From Oscillatoria salina IIICB1 (GTDB lineage: Bacteria; Cyanobacteriota; Cyanobacteriia; Cyanobacteriales; SIO1D9): 64,000 nucleotides of DNA. Both the position numbers and the translations under genes were made by a program. The notes beneath the pieces are model-generated. The model did not search any database. It saw only the letters and a program-made list of their open reading frames with translations, and was not told the origin of the DNA. The stretch is from contig NZ_JAAHBQ010000006.1 of the NCBI RefSeq assembly GCF_020144665.1, positions 23,818 to 87,817 on the forward strand, read 5' to 3'. Position 1 is the first letter of the stretch, and the number at the start of each line of letters is the position of its first letter. Of the stretch, positions 50,731 through 61,200 are shown piece by piece.

Positions 50731-51678
50731 CTACTGATAAGAGCGGGTACTGGTAATCGCTAAAGCTACCTGCTGTGCTGAGAGGTGAATTAATTTCAGT
50801 TCGTCTTCTTGCAATTTGGCTGGATGCAGCCATTGCAAAGACAACAGTGCCAGTAACTCTTCGCGATAGATAATCGGAATTACCAGATTGACTTTAATCC
50901 CAGAATTTTGATAATAATCTACTCCTTCTGGGGGAGGACTAGAAGCCGAACTTACCCAAGCTTGAGTTTGACGGGAAGCGATCGCTTCTGCGGCTAAGGG
51001 ATCGTCAGCCAAGTGATTATCAATTTCGTCGCTAGTTTTATATGTCTGGCCAATGGCAGTTAATGTACCATCGGCGAACAAATTCAAGATACAGCCATCG
51101 CTACCAAAACTTTTCCCAAAAGCTGTAGCTATTGGTTTCAAAGAAGCTGCTACCGAATCAGAATTTTGGGCAACTTCGACAATTGCAGCTAAAAGTTCAG
51201 TTTGCGCCTCAGCCCGTTGTAATTCCTCAGTACGTTGTTTGAGAATTTCGTAAGTTTCCGCCGCGCGATCGACTACTGCTTTCAGTTCGTTTGGGTCCCA
51301 AGGTTTGGTAATGTACTTGTAGACCTGCCCGGAATTTATGGCTTCTACCAAATCTTCAACATCGGTAAAACCTGTGAGAATAATCCGTACTGTATCCGGA
51401 AACTCAGGCACAGTTTTGCTTAAAAATTCGGTTCCCTTCATCTCCGGCATTCGTTGATCGGAGATAATTACAGCAACTTCTCCTTCCTGGGAAAGAATTT
51501 CTAAGGCATTGACTCCACTGTCTGCCTTAAAAACTTGGAAGTTACGCCGAAAGGTACGATAAAGTAAATCCAGGTTATCTGGTTCGTCGTCTACTACCAA
51601 CATTTTTGGTTTTTTTCGTCGTTCCATGCTTTTTAACTGACGGGTAATACTATCTATATTGGCAAAGGGATTATCCAT
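50731..51678 (-). CDS. Response regulator with C-terminal GAF domain
   Basis: A 315-residue protein. The receiver domain (about 24-145) has KMLVVDDEPDNLDLL with the acidic pocket, the phospho-acceptor Asp in VAVIISDQRMPEMKG, and the KPW lysine in YKYITKPWDPNEL. A coiled-coil linker (ETYEILKQRTEELQRAEAQTELLAAI) leads to a GAF domain (about 165-310: FGSDGCILNLF, GIKVNLVIPIIYREELLALLSLQW). There is no DNA-binding or enzymatic output, so it probably works by protein contact or feeds a partner. A histidine kinase lies 3 kb away but not in the same operon. Confidence 0.88.
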   Translation of the reverse strand: MDNPFANIDSITRQLKSMERRKKPKMLVVDDEPDNLDLLYRTFRRNFQVFKADSGVNALEILSQEGEVAVIISDQRMPEMKGTEFLSKTVPEFPDTVRIILTGFTDVEDLVEAINSGQVYKYITKPWDPNELKAVVDRAAETYEILKQRTEELQRAEAQTELLAAIVEVAQNSDSVAASLKPIATAFGKSFGSDGCILNLFADGTLTAIGQTYKTSDEIDNHLADDPLAAEAIASRQTQAWVSSASSPPPEGVDYYQNSGIKVNLVIPIIYREELLALLSLQWLHPAKLQEDELKLIHLSAQQVALAITSTRSYQ

Positions 51679-51777
51679 AACAGCACAAAAAACCCATGAA
51701 GGAAAATTAAAGCTAGTTTGGTACTTGGGTAATAAGTTTAATCTCTATCTATACCATTTTATATTGAGCAACAAAGA

Positions 51778-53526
51778 CTAAATTTGCCCATTTTTTTGTT
51801 GAGCTGATAAGCCTCCGGCATAGTTTTGCTTAACGCAGCGATAACGCTGATAAGGAACACCAAAGCGATAATAATCTGCTTGTTCAAGGGTACAACTGCT
51901 GTTACCTTCTAAGTCAAGCGTTTGGGGATAATCGTTTTGTTTGAGAGTGGGCGCAATTACCCACAATGATGCTGGAGAGGCGGAAATGTGAGATAGTTTC
52001 TGCCAAAGAGAATTATAGTCTTTATCTCGCTCTAAAAAAACTACAGAGGTATTTTTGACTGATGCGTCTAGTTTTTGCAAGGCGAGTGCATAACTTAATC
52101 CGAGAGCAAGATCGGGTTCGTCTTGGTAGGCGATCGCGAGGGCGATGGGGTTGGGGGAAGAGATCATTGTTTGGGCGACTTGTTGGGGATGGTACGGTTT
52201 TTGCAAGGCGAGGTTGAAAATCACGAAGATACTGCTAAAAAAGCCGACAAGTAAGATGACGAAGGTGGGATAATTGAACCAACGTTCGTTCTGACGGCTA
52301 AAACGCAGGGATTTGCTGGTATTGTTGGCCAGACAAGCTCCGAATAAGGTAATTAAGGCGGGATAGTAGAGAAAGTTATAGCGGGGTGCGACGGTGATGT
52401 CTTTACCCAGGAGGTAGACGATCGCTAACATTTCGAGCAGGACGAAGAAAATAAAGCAAGCGAGGACAAATGTACCTTCGCTGGTGTTGGACATTCGCGA
52501 GAGTTTTTTCCAGCCTGGGGAACTTTGAGCGATCGCCCAACCACCAAAAGCCAGCATTAATAAACCTAAGATAACTTGAATTGTTATGGGTTGTCCTTCT
52601 ACTGGTAAGGCGATTACCATCAGTAGCCACGCGACGATAATTTGTAGTAAGGGGGCAATATTTGCTGGTGGAGGTAGCCAACTGGTTTTCGGGCTGCTGA
52701 AATGAGTTACTAAAATTGACCACCAAGGTAGATAACTGAGCATGACGATCGCGATCGCTAAACTAAAATAAATTAAAGTGCGTTTGGTTAGTTCTCGCTG
52801 CAAGCGATACATTACCACGACTAAAGTAGCAATTTGAGCGGTAAAGGCAAGCCAGCAAAAGTAATGGACGTAGCAAGCTAAACTATTAACGATCGCCCAA
52901 GCAATCCACACCGACAAATGCGATCGTCCTCGATCTAGGTCTTTGGTAATTTTTACCAATCCTACCAGTGCTAAGGTAATTAATAATACGGGTAAAGTGT
53001 AATGTCGTGCTTCTTGTCCCAAATATACGCCAAAAGGAGAAACTGCCATTAGTGCTGCCGCGACTAAGCCAGCGCCGCTAGAAAAAGCCAAGCGAGTGAG
53101 TAAATAAACCGCAGCGATCGCGACTACGCCAATTAAAGCTGGTAATGCTCGCAGTTTCCATACCCAGGGCAGTTGTACGGGATCTAGCCAAGCTAACCAC
53201 TCGTGAGTTAAGCAAAAAAATAACGGTGGATGAGTCGAGTCAGTAGCGACTACTTGCGCTATTTCGCCACAACTTATTGAAGGGCGAAAGGCAAAAAAAT
53301 CTTGTAATTTGGCGATCGAAAAGGCAACATTTACTGGAATATCTTCATAACCCCTTCCCTGACTTACTAAAGCCGTGACAACTTCATCAAGCCAAAGCGG
53401 TTTGTAGTCTAGCTGCCAAAACCGCAGCATCGCACCCAAAATAATAATTACCCCTAAGACCAGATAATGCACGAGTTTTCCCAATTTACCATCCAAAATG
53501 GAAAAAGAAAGTTGTTCCTTTCTCAA
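51778..53526 (-). CDS. GT39/ArnT-like membrane glycosyltransferase
   Basis: A 582-residue polytopic protein with about ten or more helices. FWQLDYKPLWLDEVVTALVSQGR at the N-terminus places Asp and Glu in the first extracytoplasmic loop, as in GT-C enzymes of the dolichyl-phosphate-mannose/ArnT family. THPPLFFCLTHEWLA, LGQEARHYTLPVLLITLAL and APRYNFLYYPALITLFGA follow. The C-terminal about 120 residues form an extracytoplasmic domain with Cys pairs (SSCTLEQADYYRFGVPYQRYRC). The sugar donor would be a lipid-linked sugar. It is divergent from the UvrD-like gene with only 7 bases between them. Confidence 0.85.
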   Translation of the reverse strand: MRKEQLSFSILDGKLGKLVHYLVLGVIIILGAMLRFWQLDYKPLWLDEVVTALVSQGRGYEDIPVNVAFSIAKLQDFFAFRPSISCGEIAQVVATDSTHPPLFFCLTHEWLAWLDPVQLPWVWKLRALPALIGVVAIAAVYLLTRLAFSSGAGLVAAALMAVSPFGVYLGQEARHYTLPVLLITLALVGLVKITKDLDRGRSHLSVWIAWAIVNSLACYVHYFCWLAFTAQIATLVVVMYRLQRELTKRTLIYFSLAIAIVMLSYLPWWSILVTHFSSPKTSWLPPPANIAPLLQIIVAWLLMVIALPVEGQPITIQVILGLLMLAFGGWAIAQSSPGWKKLSRMSNTSEGTFVLACFIFFVLLEMLAIVYLLGKDITVAPRYNFLYYPALITLFGACLANNTSKSLRFSRQNERWFNYPTFVILLVGFFSSIFVIFNLALQKPYHPQQVAQTMISSPNPIALAIAYQDEPDLALGLSYALALQKLDASVKNTSVVFLERDKDYNSLWQKLSHISASPASLWVIAPTLKQNDYPQTLDLEGNSSCTLEQADYYRFGVPYQRYRCVKQNYAGGLSAQQKNGQI

Positions 53527-53533
53527 TTAAACG

Positions 53534-55930
53534 ATGCCCACAGACAGTAACGCAAATTCAACTTCTTCAGTGACTCCAGAAATTAGCCCGTCGGAATATT
53601 TGGCTTTGCGAGAGCAAGCTTGGCAAAGATTACGCGGTGGTTTGCGACCGGGACAGCAAACTATGGCAGACTGGCAAAGTGGCGTAATGGCTGTTTCGGC
53701 GGTTCCCGGTGCGGGTAAATCTCACAGTTTGGCGGTAGCTGCCGCCGCAGCGATCGCTAATCATCGTCTCGATCCAAAACGTCAATTAGTTGTGGTAACA
53801 TTTACTCGCTCGGCTGCGGCTAGTATTAAACAAAAAATTAAACAGTGTCTCCAAGATTTATTTCTCCCACCTGGGGGCTTTGTGGTTCATACTCTCCACG
53901 GTTTAGCTTGGACGATCGCTTTTCGTCATCCCGATTTATCGGGACTTAATCTCGAGACGACGACAATTGTTACTCCTAATCAAAGTCATCGCTTGCTCAA
54001 AGCTACTGTTGAACAGTGGATCGCTAGTCATCCCCGACGCTATCAAATTTTACTTGCTGGCGTCCAATTTGATGGGGAAGAAACTGAGCGTTTGCGCCGT
54101 CAATCGGTCCTGCGGACTGAGGTGTTACCTAGTTTAGCAAGTACGGCGATCGGCGAAGCGAAATCTTCTGGTTTGTTACCTGAAGATTTACACGATCTTG
54201 CTCAACAAACTACTGAGGAATATCAAATTTTAGCTTGTGCGGCGGGTTTATACGATCGCTATCAAAAGTTAATGGCGGCTCGCAATTTTATTGATTATGA
54301 CGATCTGATTCTCGCCGCTTTGCGGGTTCTCGAGCGCGAGAAAATTTGCCAACTTTGGCAAAAGCAAGTTTTTGCCGTGTTTGAAGATGAAGCCCAAGAT
54401 TCTTCTCCTTTGCAAGAAAGGTTACTGAAAATTTTGGCGATCGCTCCCGATAATCCTCATTTACCACCAAATCTGGTTCGCGTTGGCGATCCCAATCAAG
54501 CTATTAATTCGACTTTTACTCCGGCTGACCCCATTTACTTTAATTGGTTCTGCCAGACTTGCCAAGAACAAGGTCGTTTAGCCACAATGGACCGAGCTGG
54601 ACGTAGCAGTCAAGTTATTATTCAAGCGGCTAATTATAGTCTTAATTGGGTTAATCGTAACTGGGAAAAATTGAATACAACGGCTCCTGTTGCCCCGGAA
54701 ACAAGCAGAAAACCTTCTCAACCCCAAAAACCTCATGAATTACCTTTTCGCCCGCAAAACATTCGTCTTGTCGATCCTGGCGATCCGCAACCTGACGCAA
54801 ATCCGACTCCTGTTGGTCAAGGTTTAGAACTTTATACACCTGAAGATATTTATGAAACAGTAAAATTAATTGGCGAGCGAATTTATCAATTATTTCAGGA
54901 AAATCCCGCTCGCAATGCTGCCGTTTTAGTTAGAGAAAATCGTCAAGGTAGTTTTGTTGCTCGACAACTAGAATATCTACAACGAGAACATAAAATTAAA
55001 GTTTATGAAGTTGGCGAAGTCGAACGTCATTCGCATATTCCTGGCGAAATTCTCAAGCTTTTACAATTTATCGATCGCCCTCACTCACCAGATAATTTAA
55101 AAGCTGCTTTAGAAGTTCTCCAAAACCGCAATCTGATTCCTACTCAAGACTTAAACGAACTGGCTACTTTCCCAGAACAATTTTTGTATCCTTCTCCCTT
55201 AGATCCCCCGCAAAAAAATAAAGTAAAAAAAGCACGAGAACTCGCTTGTCATCTCCTCAATGCTCGTTTAGAGTTACCCGATTTTCAGTTAATTTCTTTT
55301 CTGGGAATGACTTTAAATTACACGGGTTCGGAACTGGCTACCGTGCAAAAGTTAGCTGAACGAGTAGCAAGACAAACTTTTAATAATTCTTCCTTAAAAT
55401 CTACCCTTGACGCTTTACAAGAAATTGTCAATTCCGAACGTTTTGAAGGGGTAGAAGAAGATTCTGACGATCGCTACACTGCTCCCGGTCAATTAACAAT
55501 TATCACGATGCACAAAGCTAAGGGACTCGATTGGGATTATGTTTTTCTCCCATTTTTACATGAAGATACAATTCCTGGTAAGCCTTGGGTTCCCACGGGA
55601 GCGAAGTTTTTAGGCGATTTTACTTTAGCAGAAGTTGCTCGCGTACAAATTCGTATGGCGATTCACTCTCAGTATCGGGGTTTACCTGTTCCTAATTTAC
55701 CCCAACCTCTAGATGCTTGGTCAGAAGCAGCTAAGTTGAAAAAAGCAGAAGAGTTTCGCTTGCTTTACGTCGCAATGACTAGAGCAAAACGTTTATTATG
55801 GATTTCAGCAGCGAAAAAAGCTCCTTTTACTTGGAATACTTTTGTTGGCGATCGCACTGATAATTTACATCTTAAAAAGCCTTGTCCGATTATTTTCGCT
55901 CTCCAAGCTTTATTAACGCGATCGCGCTGA
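53534..55930 (+). CDS. UvrD/Rep-type ATP-dependent DNA helicase
   Basis: A 798-residue superfamily 1A helicase. Walker A is SAVPGAGKSHSLAVAAAA. Then come VVTFTRSAAASIKQKI (motif Ia), IDYDDLILAAL, VFEDEAQDSSPLQERLL (motif II), VGDPNQAINSTFT (motif III), TIITMHKAKGLDWDYVFLP (motif V) and EFRLLYVAMTRAKRLLWIS (motif VI). An 80-residue linker rich in Pro, Gln and Asn lies around residues 385-435. It is shorter at the C-terminus than AddA or RecB, and no partner nuclease is nearby. The role is DNA repair or conflict resolution in general terms. Confidence 0.92.
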   Translation: MPTDSNANSTSSVTPEISPSEYLALREQAWQRLRGGLRPGQQTMADWQSGVMAVSAVPGAGKSHSLAVAAAAAIANHRLDPKRQLVVVTFTRSAAASIKQKIKQCLQDLFLPPGGFVVHTLHGLAWTIAFRHPDLSGLNLETTTIVTPNQSHRLLKATVEQWIASHPRRYQILLAGVQFDGEETERLRRQSVLRTEVLPSLASTAIGEAKSSGLLPEDLHDLAQQTTEEYQILACAAGLYDRYQKLMAARNFIDYDDLILAALRVLEREKICQLWQKQVFAVFEDEAQDSSPLQERLLKILAIAPDNPHLPPNLVRVGDPNQAINSTFTPADPIYFNWFCQTCQEQGRLATMDRAGRSSQVIIQAANYSLNWVNRNWEKLNTTAPVAPETSRKPSQPQKPHELPFRPQNIRLVDPGDPQPDANPTPVGQGLELYTPEDIYETVKLIGERIYQLFQENPARNAAVLVRENRQGSFVARQLEYLQREHKIKVYEVGEVERHSHIPGEILKLLQFIDRPHSPDNLKAALEVLQNRNLIPTQDLNELATFPEQFLYPSPLDPPQKNKVKKARELACHLLNARLELPDFQLISFLGMTLNYTGSELATVQKLAERVARQTFNNSSLKSTLDALQEIVNSERFEGVEEDSDDRYTAPGQLTIITMHKAKGLDWDYVFLPFLHEDTIPGKPWVPTGAKFLGDFTLAEVARVQIRMAIHSQYRGLPVPNLPQPLDAWSEAAKLKKAEEFRLLYVAMTRAKRLLWISAAKKAPFTWNTFVGDRTDNLHLKKPCPIIFALQALLTRSR

Positions 55931-55986
55931 AAACTCCAACTCCCAATCGCTAAGATAATAATCGCACAAGTAAGATCGCGATCGCT

Positions 55987-58011
55987 ATGAATTCAAGTTC
56001 TGTTTTAGGTAGGAAAAATCATCACTCTGGGGAGTCTCACTCAGATTCGAGTAAATTTAATTGGACAATAGAAGATAGCGAGAAACTCTATCGCATCGCT
56101 AGTTGGGGAGAACCTTATTTTTCGATTAATGCTGCGGGTCATGTTACTGTTTCTCCTCAAGGCGATCGCGGTGGTTCTCTGGATTTGTTAGAGTTGGTGG
56201 AAGCGTTGAAATTGCGTAATGTGGGGCTACCGTTACTAATTCGTTTTTCCGATATTCTCGCCGATCGCATTGAACGTTTGCACGCTTGTTTTGCTAAGGC
56301 GATCGCCCGTTATAATTATCCGGGTACTTATCGTGGCGTGTATCCGGTCAAATGTAACCAGCATCGCCATTTACTCGAAGCTTTGGTCGAATTTGGCAAA
56401 CCGTATCAATTTGGCGTTGAAGCGGGTTCTAAGCCCGAATTAGCGATCGCTTTAGCGACTCTGGAACCTGTCTCTAATTATCTGGATAACTCACCTAATA
56501 CTTTACTGATTTGCAACGGCTACAAAGACCGAGAATACATCGAAACGGCATTATTAGCGACGCGGTTGGGACACTTCCCAGTAATTGTCATCGAACAGTT
56601 AGAAGAATTACCCCTAGTGATTGACATAGCCCAAAAATTATGTATCAATCCAGTATTAGGCGTGAGAGCGAAACTGAGTACCCAAGGGACAGGTAGATGG
56701 GGAAAATCTAGTGGCGATCGCGCTAAATTTGGTTTAACGATTCCCCAAATTTTGTCAGTTGTCAATCAACTCGCAGCCGCCGAAATGTTAAACTGCTTGC
56801 AATTACTACACTTTCACATCGGTTCGCAAATTTCCAACATCAGCGTCATCAAAGATGCAATTCGCGAAGCAAGTCAAATTTACGTCCAACTAACAAAATT
56901 AGGCGCAAAAATGCAATATCTTGATGTTGGTGGTGGATTAGGAGTTGACTACGACGGCTCAAAAACCAACTTCCACGCCTCAAAAAACTACAATATGCAA
57001 AACTACGCTAACGATATTGTCGCCGAAGTCAAAGAAGCTTGTGAAGAAACACAAATAGCCGCACCTGTGTTAATAAGTGAAAGTGGAAGAGCGATCGCAT
57101 CTCATCAATCTGTACTTATTTTCGATGTTCTCGGTACCAATGACGTACCCTCTCAACCACCGCAACCCATCGCAGAAAAAGAACATCTCATCATTCGCAA
57201 TCTTTGGGAAACCTACACCGCAATTAACTCAGAAAACTACCAAGAAGCTTATCACGACGCAATTCAATTCAAAGAAGAAGCCATCAGCCTATTTAATTTC
57301 GGCTATCTGAGTTTAGCAGAACGAGCCAGGGCAGAACAGTTATACTGGGCTTGTTGTCAGCAAATTCTCGAAATCAGTCGTCAACAAGAATACGTTCCCG
57401 ACGACTTGGAAGACCTAGAAAAAATTATGGCATCAATTTACTACATTAACCTTTCCGTCTTCCAATCCGCACCCGATACCTGGGCGATCGATCAACTCTT
57501 TCCCATCATGCCCATTCATCGACTCAATGAAGAACCTACCCAAAGAGGGATTTTAGCAGACCTTACTTGCGATAGCGACGGCAAAATCGACCAATTTATC
57601 GACCTTCGAGACATCAAAGACATTTTAGAACTGCATCCGCTTGTCAATAAATCCGAGACAAAACCAGAAACAGTTTCAGCTTCTCCCTCTAAACAACCTT
57701 ACTACCTCGGAATGTTTCTTGTCGGCGCATACCAAGAAATCATGGGTAACTTACACAACCTCTTTGGTGATACCAACGCCGTTCATATCAGTATGACACC
57801 CAAAGGATATCAAATCGAGCATCTTGTCAAGGGAGATACAGTTGCAGAAGTCTTAGGCTACGTTCAATATAACGCCGAAGACCTATTAGAGCGAATTCGT
57901 CGCCGAACCGAACAAGCTTTACAAGAAAATCGGATTACAATTGCAGAATCCCAGCGTTTGCTACAAAACTACGAACGCAGTTTAAATAACTACACTTATC
58001 TTAGTTCTTAG
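55987..58011 (+). CDS. speA: Biosynthetic arginine decarboxylase
   Basis: This PLP enzyme makes agmatine from arginine, the first step to putrescine and spermidine. The 674-residue product begins with a 30-residue Ser-rich stretch, then NWTIEDSEKLYRIASWGEPYFSINAAGHVTV. The PLP-lysine motif is YRGVYPVKCNQHRHLLEAL. LLHFHIGSQISNI, MQYLDVGGGLGVDYDGS and ISESGRAIASHQSVLIFDV follow, then a C-terminal barrel with YYLGMFLVGAYQEIMGNLHNLFGDTNAVHI. Length and motifs match the SpeA family. It is 57 bases downstream of the helicase gene. Confidence 0.95.
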   Translation: MNSSSVLGRKNHHSGESHSDSSKFNWTIEDSEKLYRIASWGEPYFSINAAGHVTVSPQGDRGGSLDLLELVEALKLRNVGLPLLIRFSDILADRIERLHACFAKAIARYNYPGTYRGVYPVKCNQHRHLLEALVEFGKPYQFGVEAGSKPELAIALATLEPVSNYLDNSPNTLLICNGYKDREYIETALLATRLGHFPVIVIEQLEELPLVIDIAQKLCINPVLGVRAKLSTQGTGRWGKSSGDRAKFGLTIPQILSVVNQLAAAEMLNCLQLLHFHIGSQISNISVIKDAIREASQIYVQLTKLGAKMQYLDVGGGLGVDYDGSKTNFHASKNYNMQNYANDIVAEVKEACEETQIAAPVLISESGRAIASHQSVLIFDVLGTNDVPSQPPQPIAEKEHLIIRNLWETYTAINSENYQEAYHDAIQFKEEAISLFNFGYLSLAERARAEQLYWACCQQILEISRQQEYVPDDLEDLEKIMASIYYINLSVFQSAPDTWAIDQLFPIMPIHRLNEEPTQRGILADLTCDSDGKIDQFIDLRDIKDILELHPLVNKSETKPETVSASPSKQPYYLGMFLVGAYQEIMGNLHNLFGDTNAVHISMTPKGYQIEHLVKGDTVAEVLGYVQYNAEDLLERIRRRTEQALQENRITIAESQRLLQNYERSLNNYTYLSS

Positions 58012-58152
58012 GGGACTGGGGACTGGGTTCAGTTATCAGTGAACAGTTATCAGTTACCAGTGAACAGTTTATCTCCTAATTCCTCCTTGTCTCCCTTGTC
58101 CTCCCTCCCTCTTCCCAATCCCTAATTCCTAATCCCCAGTCACCAGTCCCCA
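58012..58152 (+). repeat. Heptamer repeats (GGGGACT, CAGTTATC, CCTAATC)
   Basis: GGGGACTGGGGACTGGG opens the tract, followed by CAGTTATCAGTGAACAG units and CCTTGTC/CCCTAAT heptamers, between speA and the large secreted protein gene. Confidence 0.85.
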
Positions 58153-58219
58153 TGATTAGCATTTTTGTCCGAGGGGAAGGTAAAGTAGGTAACAGCATTT
58201 AGTCAAAAAAGGGGTAGAT

Positions 58220-61200
58220 ATGGCTTTCAATGTTACATACAACGGTTTTACTCCGGAAGCCCAAACTGCTTTTCAATTTGCTGTTGATGTCTGGAATGAA
58301 CTTATCGACACTCCTATCCCAGTTAACATCGAAGCTAACTGGACATCTCTAGGAGGCGCTCTCGGTGCAGCAAATCCTACTACAGTACATCTTAACTTTC
58401 CGAATACCCCACAGGCGAATATTGTCTATCCTGTGGCGTTAGCTAACCAGTTCGCTAAGAGCGATATTAATGGTACAACTGCGGAAATTCAAGCTAATTT
58501 TGACAAAAATGCGAATTGGTATTTGGGGACTGATGGAAATTCTAACTCAAATCAATTTGATTTTGTGACTATTGTTATCCACGAACTTGCTCACAGTCTC
58601 GGATTTAGCGATACTTTAGAATACAGCCAAGGTGAAGGAAGGTGGTTGAATTTTCGACCTTTTGTTTTCGATCCTTTTGTGGTCAATGGTTCTCAAGAAA
58701 AGTTAATTGATACTAATTTATTTCCTAATCCTTCATCACAATTGGGTTCACAATTGGTAAGCGATGATGTATTTTTTAACGGATTTTATGCAGTAAATAA
58801 TAATAACGGTTTACCTGTTAAGTTATATGCACCGACGATTTGGGAAGAAGGTTCGAGTATCGGACATTTAGATGAAAATACTTTCCCTACAGGTACTCCG
58901 GATGCTTTGATGACTCCTTTTGTTGCTCCGGGAGAAGTAATTCATCAACCGAGTCCGCTTACTTTAGCTATTTTAAAAGATTTGGGTTGGAAAATAAATT
59001 TACCGGAGTTAACTCTGGGGAATGTTGTTTTTCGTGAGGGAGAAGATAATCCTGATTTTGCGGAGTTTACGGTCAATCTTTCTCAATCTAGCACTGAAGA
59101 GGTGACGGTAGAATACGCTACGGTTGATAATACGGCGATCGCTGGTACTGATTACACTAACACGAGTGGTACTTTAGTTTTCAATCCGGGTGAAATTAGA
59201 AAAATTATTGCTGTCGAAGTTGATGCAGAAGCTTTCACAGCAAATAAAAGCTTTAGTCTCAATCTTAGCAGTCCTAGTAATGCACTAATTGGGAATTATC
59301 AAACTCAGGCTAGCATAAGCGATCGCCCAACACCAAATACCGATTCCGATCTTTTAATCTCGATCGCTGATATTATTGTTACTGAGGGTAATAATGGCGT
59401 TACTAGTGCTAATTTTACGGTTAGTTTAAATCTTCCTAGTGAGGAAACTGTCACTGTTGCTTATACTACTGCTGATGATACCGCGACGACACAAGACAAT
59501 GATTATCTCCCCACAAGAGGAAATCTGACTTTTAATCCGGGTGAAACTAGCAAAATTATTGCGGTGGAAGTAACGGGAGATACGGTAAGTGAAAGTAATG
59601 AAACTTTTAAAGTCGATCTGAATAATCCGAGTAATGCTAATCTAGGTAAAGAAACGGCGATCGCTACTATCTCAGATGATGATAACACTCCTCGTCTGGC
59701 TGTGAGCGATGTGCAAGTTACGGAAGGAGATAGCAATTCTACTGCGGAATTTACCCTGAATCTTTCTACAGCTAGCACTGAACCTGTAAGAGTAGAATAC
59801 GCTACTGCTGACGATACTGCTACTGCTAATAATGACTATCTTGCTGTTAGAGATACTTTAATTTTTGCTCCTGGTGAAACTAGCAAAACTGTAGCGGTAG
59901 AAATTGTTAACGATACTCAGCAAGAAACTAGTGAAACTTTTAACTTGAATATCCTTAGTTTCACTAATTCTTTACTGGCAGATCGTCAAGGAATTGCGAC
60001 GATTACTGATGATGACGAAGGAAGCTTACCCAGGATTTCGATTAACGATCTTACGGTCAATGAGGGTAATGATGGCACAAATACAGCCAGCTTTACTGTT
60101 AATTTAGATACAGTTAGTAATGAAACTGTTACCGTTGAATATGAAACTGCGGACGAAACTGCGATCGCTTCAGAAGATTATACTGCGATCGCGGCGACAC
60201 TAACCTTCAATCCCGGAGAAACTAGCCAGACAATCGACGTAGAAACCCTCGCTGACAATATACCAGAAGCAGACGAAACTTTCTCAGTTAATTTGAGTAA
60301 CGCTACTAATGCTACCATTGGCGATCGCCGGGGACAAGCTACCATTACGAATGACGATCGCTTAATTCCACCTTCGTTGTCAATTAACGAAATTCGCGTT
60401 ATTGAAGGAGATGATGGTACAACTCTGGCTACTTTTACAGTAATGCTTTCTGAACCTACTTTTGATGATGTAGTTGTCGAATATTCTACCATCGATTCCA
60501 CCGCCACCAGGAATGAAAATGATTATACCCCAGTGTTAGGCAGTTTGCGTTTTAAGTCTGGAGAAACCACGAAAACTATTACCGTAGAAGTTACGGGAGA
60601 TACTGCGGTTGAAGATGACGAAACTTTCTTTGTTAACTTAAATAATCCTGTTAACGCTTTTGTGGCTGCAAGTCAAGGAAAAGCGACAATTGTTAATGAT
60701 GATGCACCAGCTTTATCAATTAATAATGTGACTATTTCGGAAGCAGATAATCAAGTAGCTACAGCAACTTTTACCGTCAATCTTAACCAAATTAGCACTG
60801 AAGAAGTTAGGGTAGAATATGCCACTGCTGATGGCACAGCTACGACTAATAATGATTATACGCCCACAGCCGGAACAATTACCTTTAATCCGGGGGAAAC
60901 TAGCAAAACCATTGCGGTGGAAGTTAGAGGAGATAATCTTGTTGATGCAGAAGAAACTTTCTTCGTTAACTTAAGAAATTCAGTTAATGCTAATATCGCT
61001 GCAAGTCAAGGAAAAGCGACAATTGTTAACAATGAAATCGAACGATTAGCACCTGCTAATTTAAACAAAACTGAAGACAATATTTTCTTAATTACCGAAT
61101 CATCCCAACCCGCTCAACTGTTGTTTACACTCCAAGAACGTAATGCTAGTTTAGTAAGTGAAATTGGCGTTTTCGCGGTAGATGATAACTTAGGAACTAT

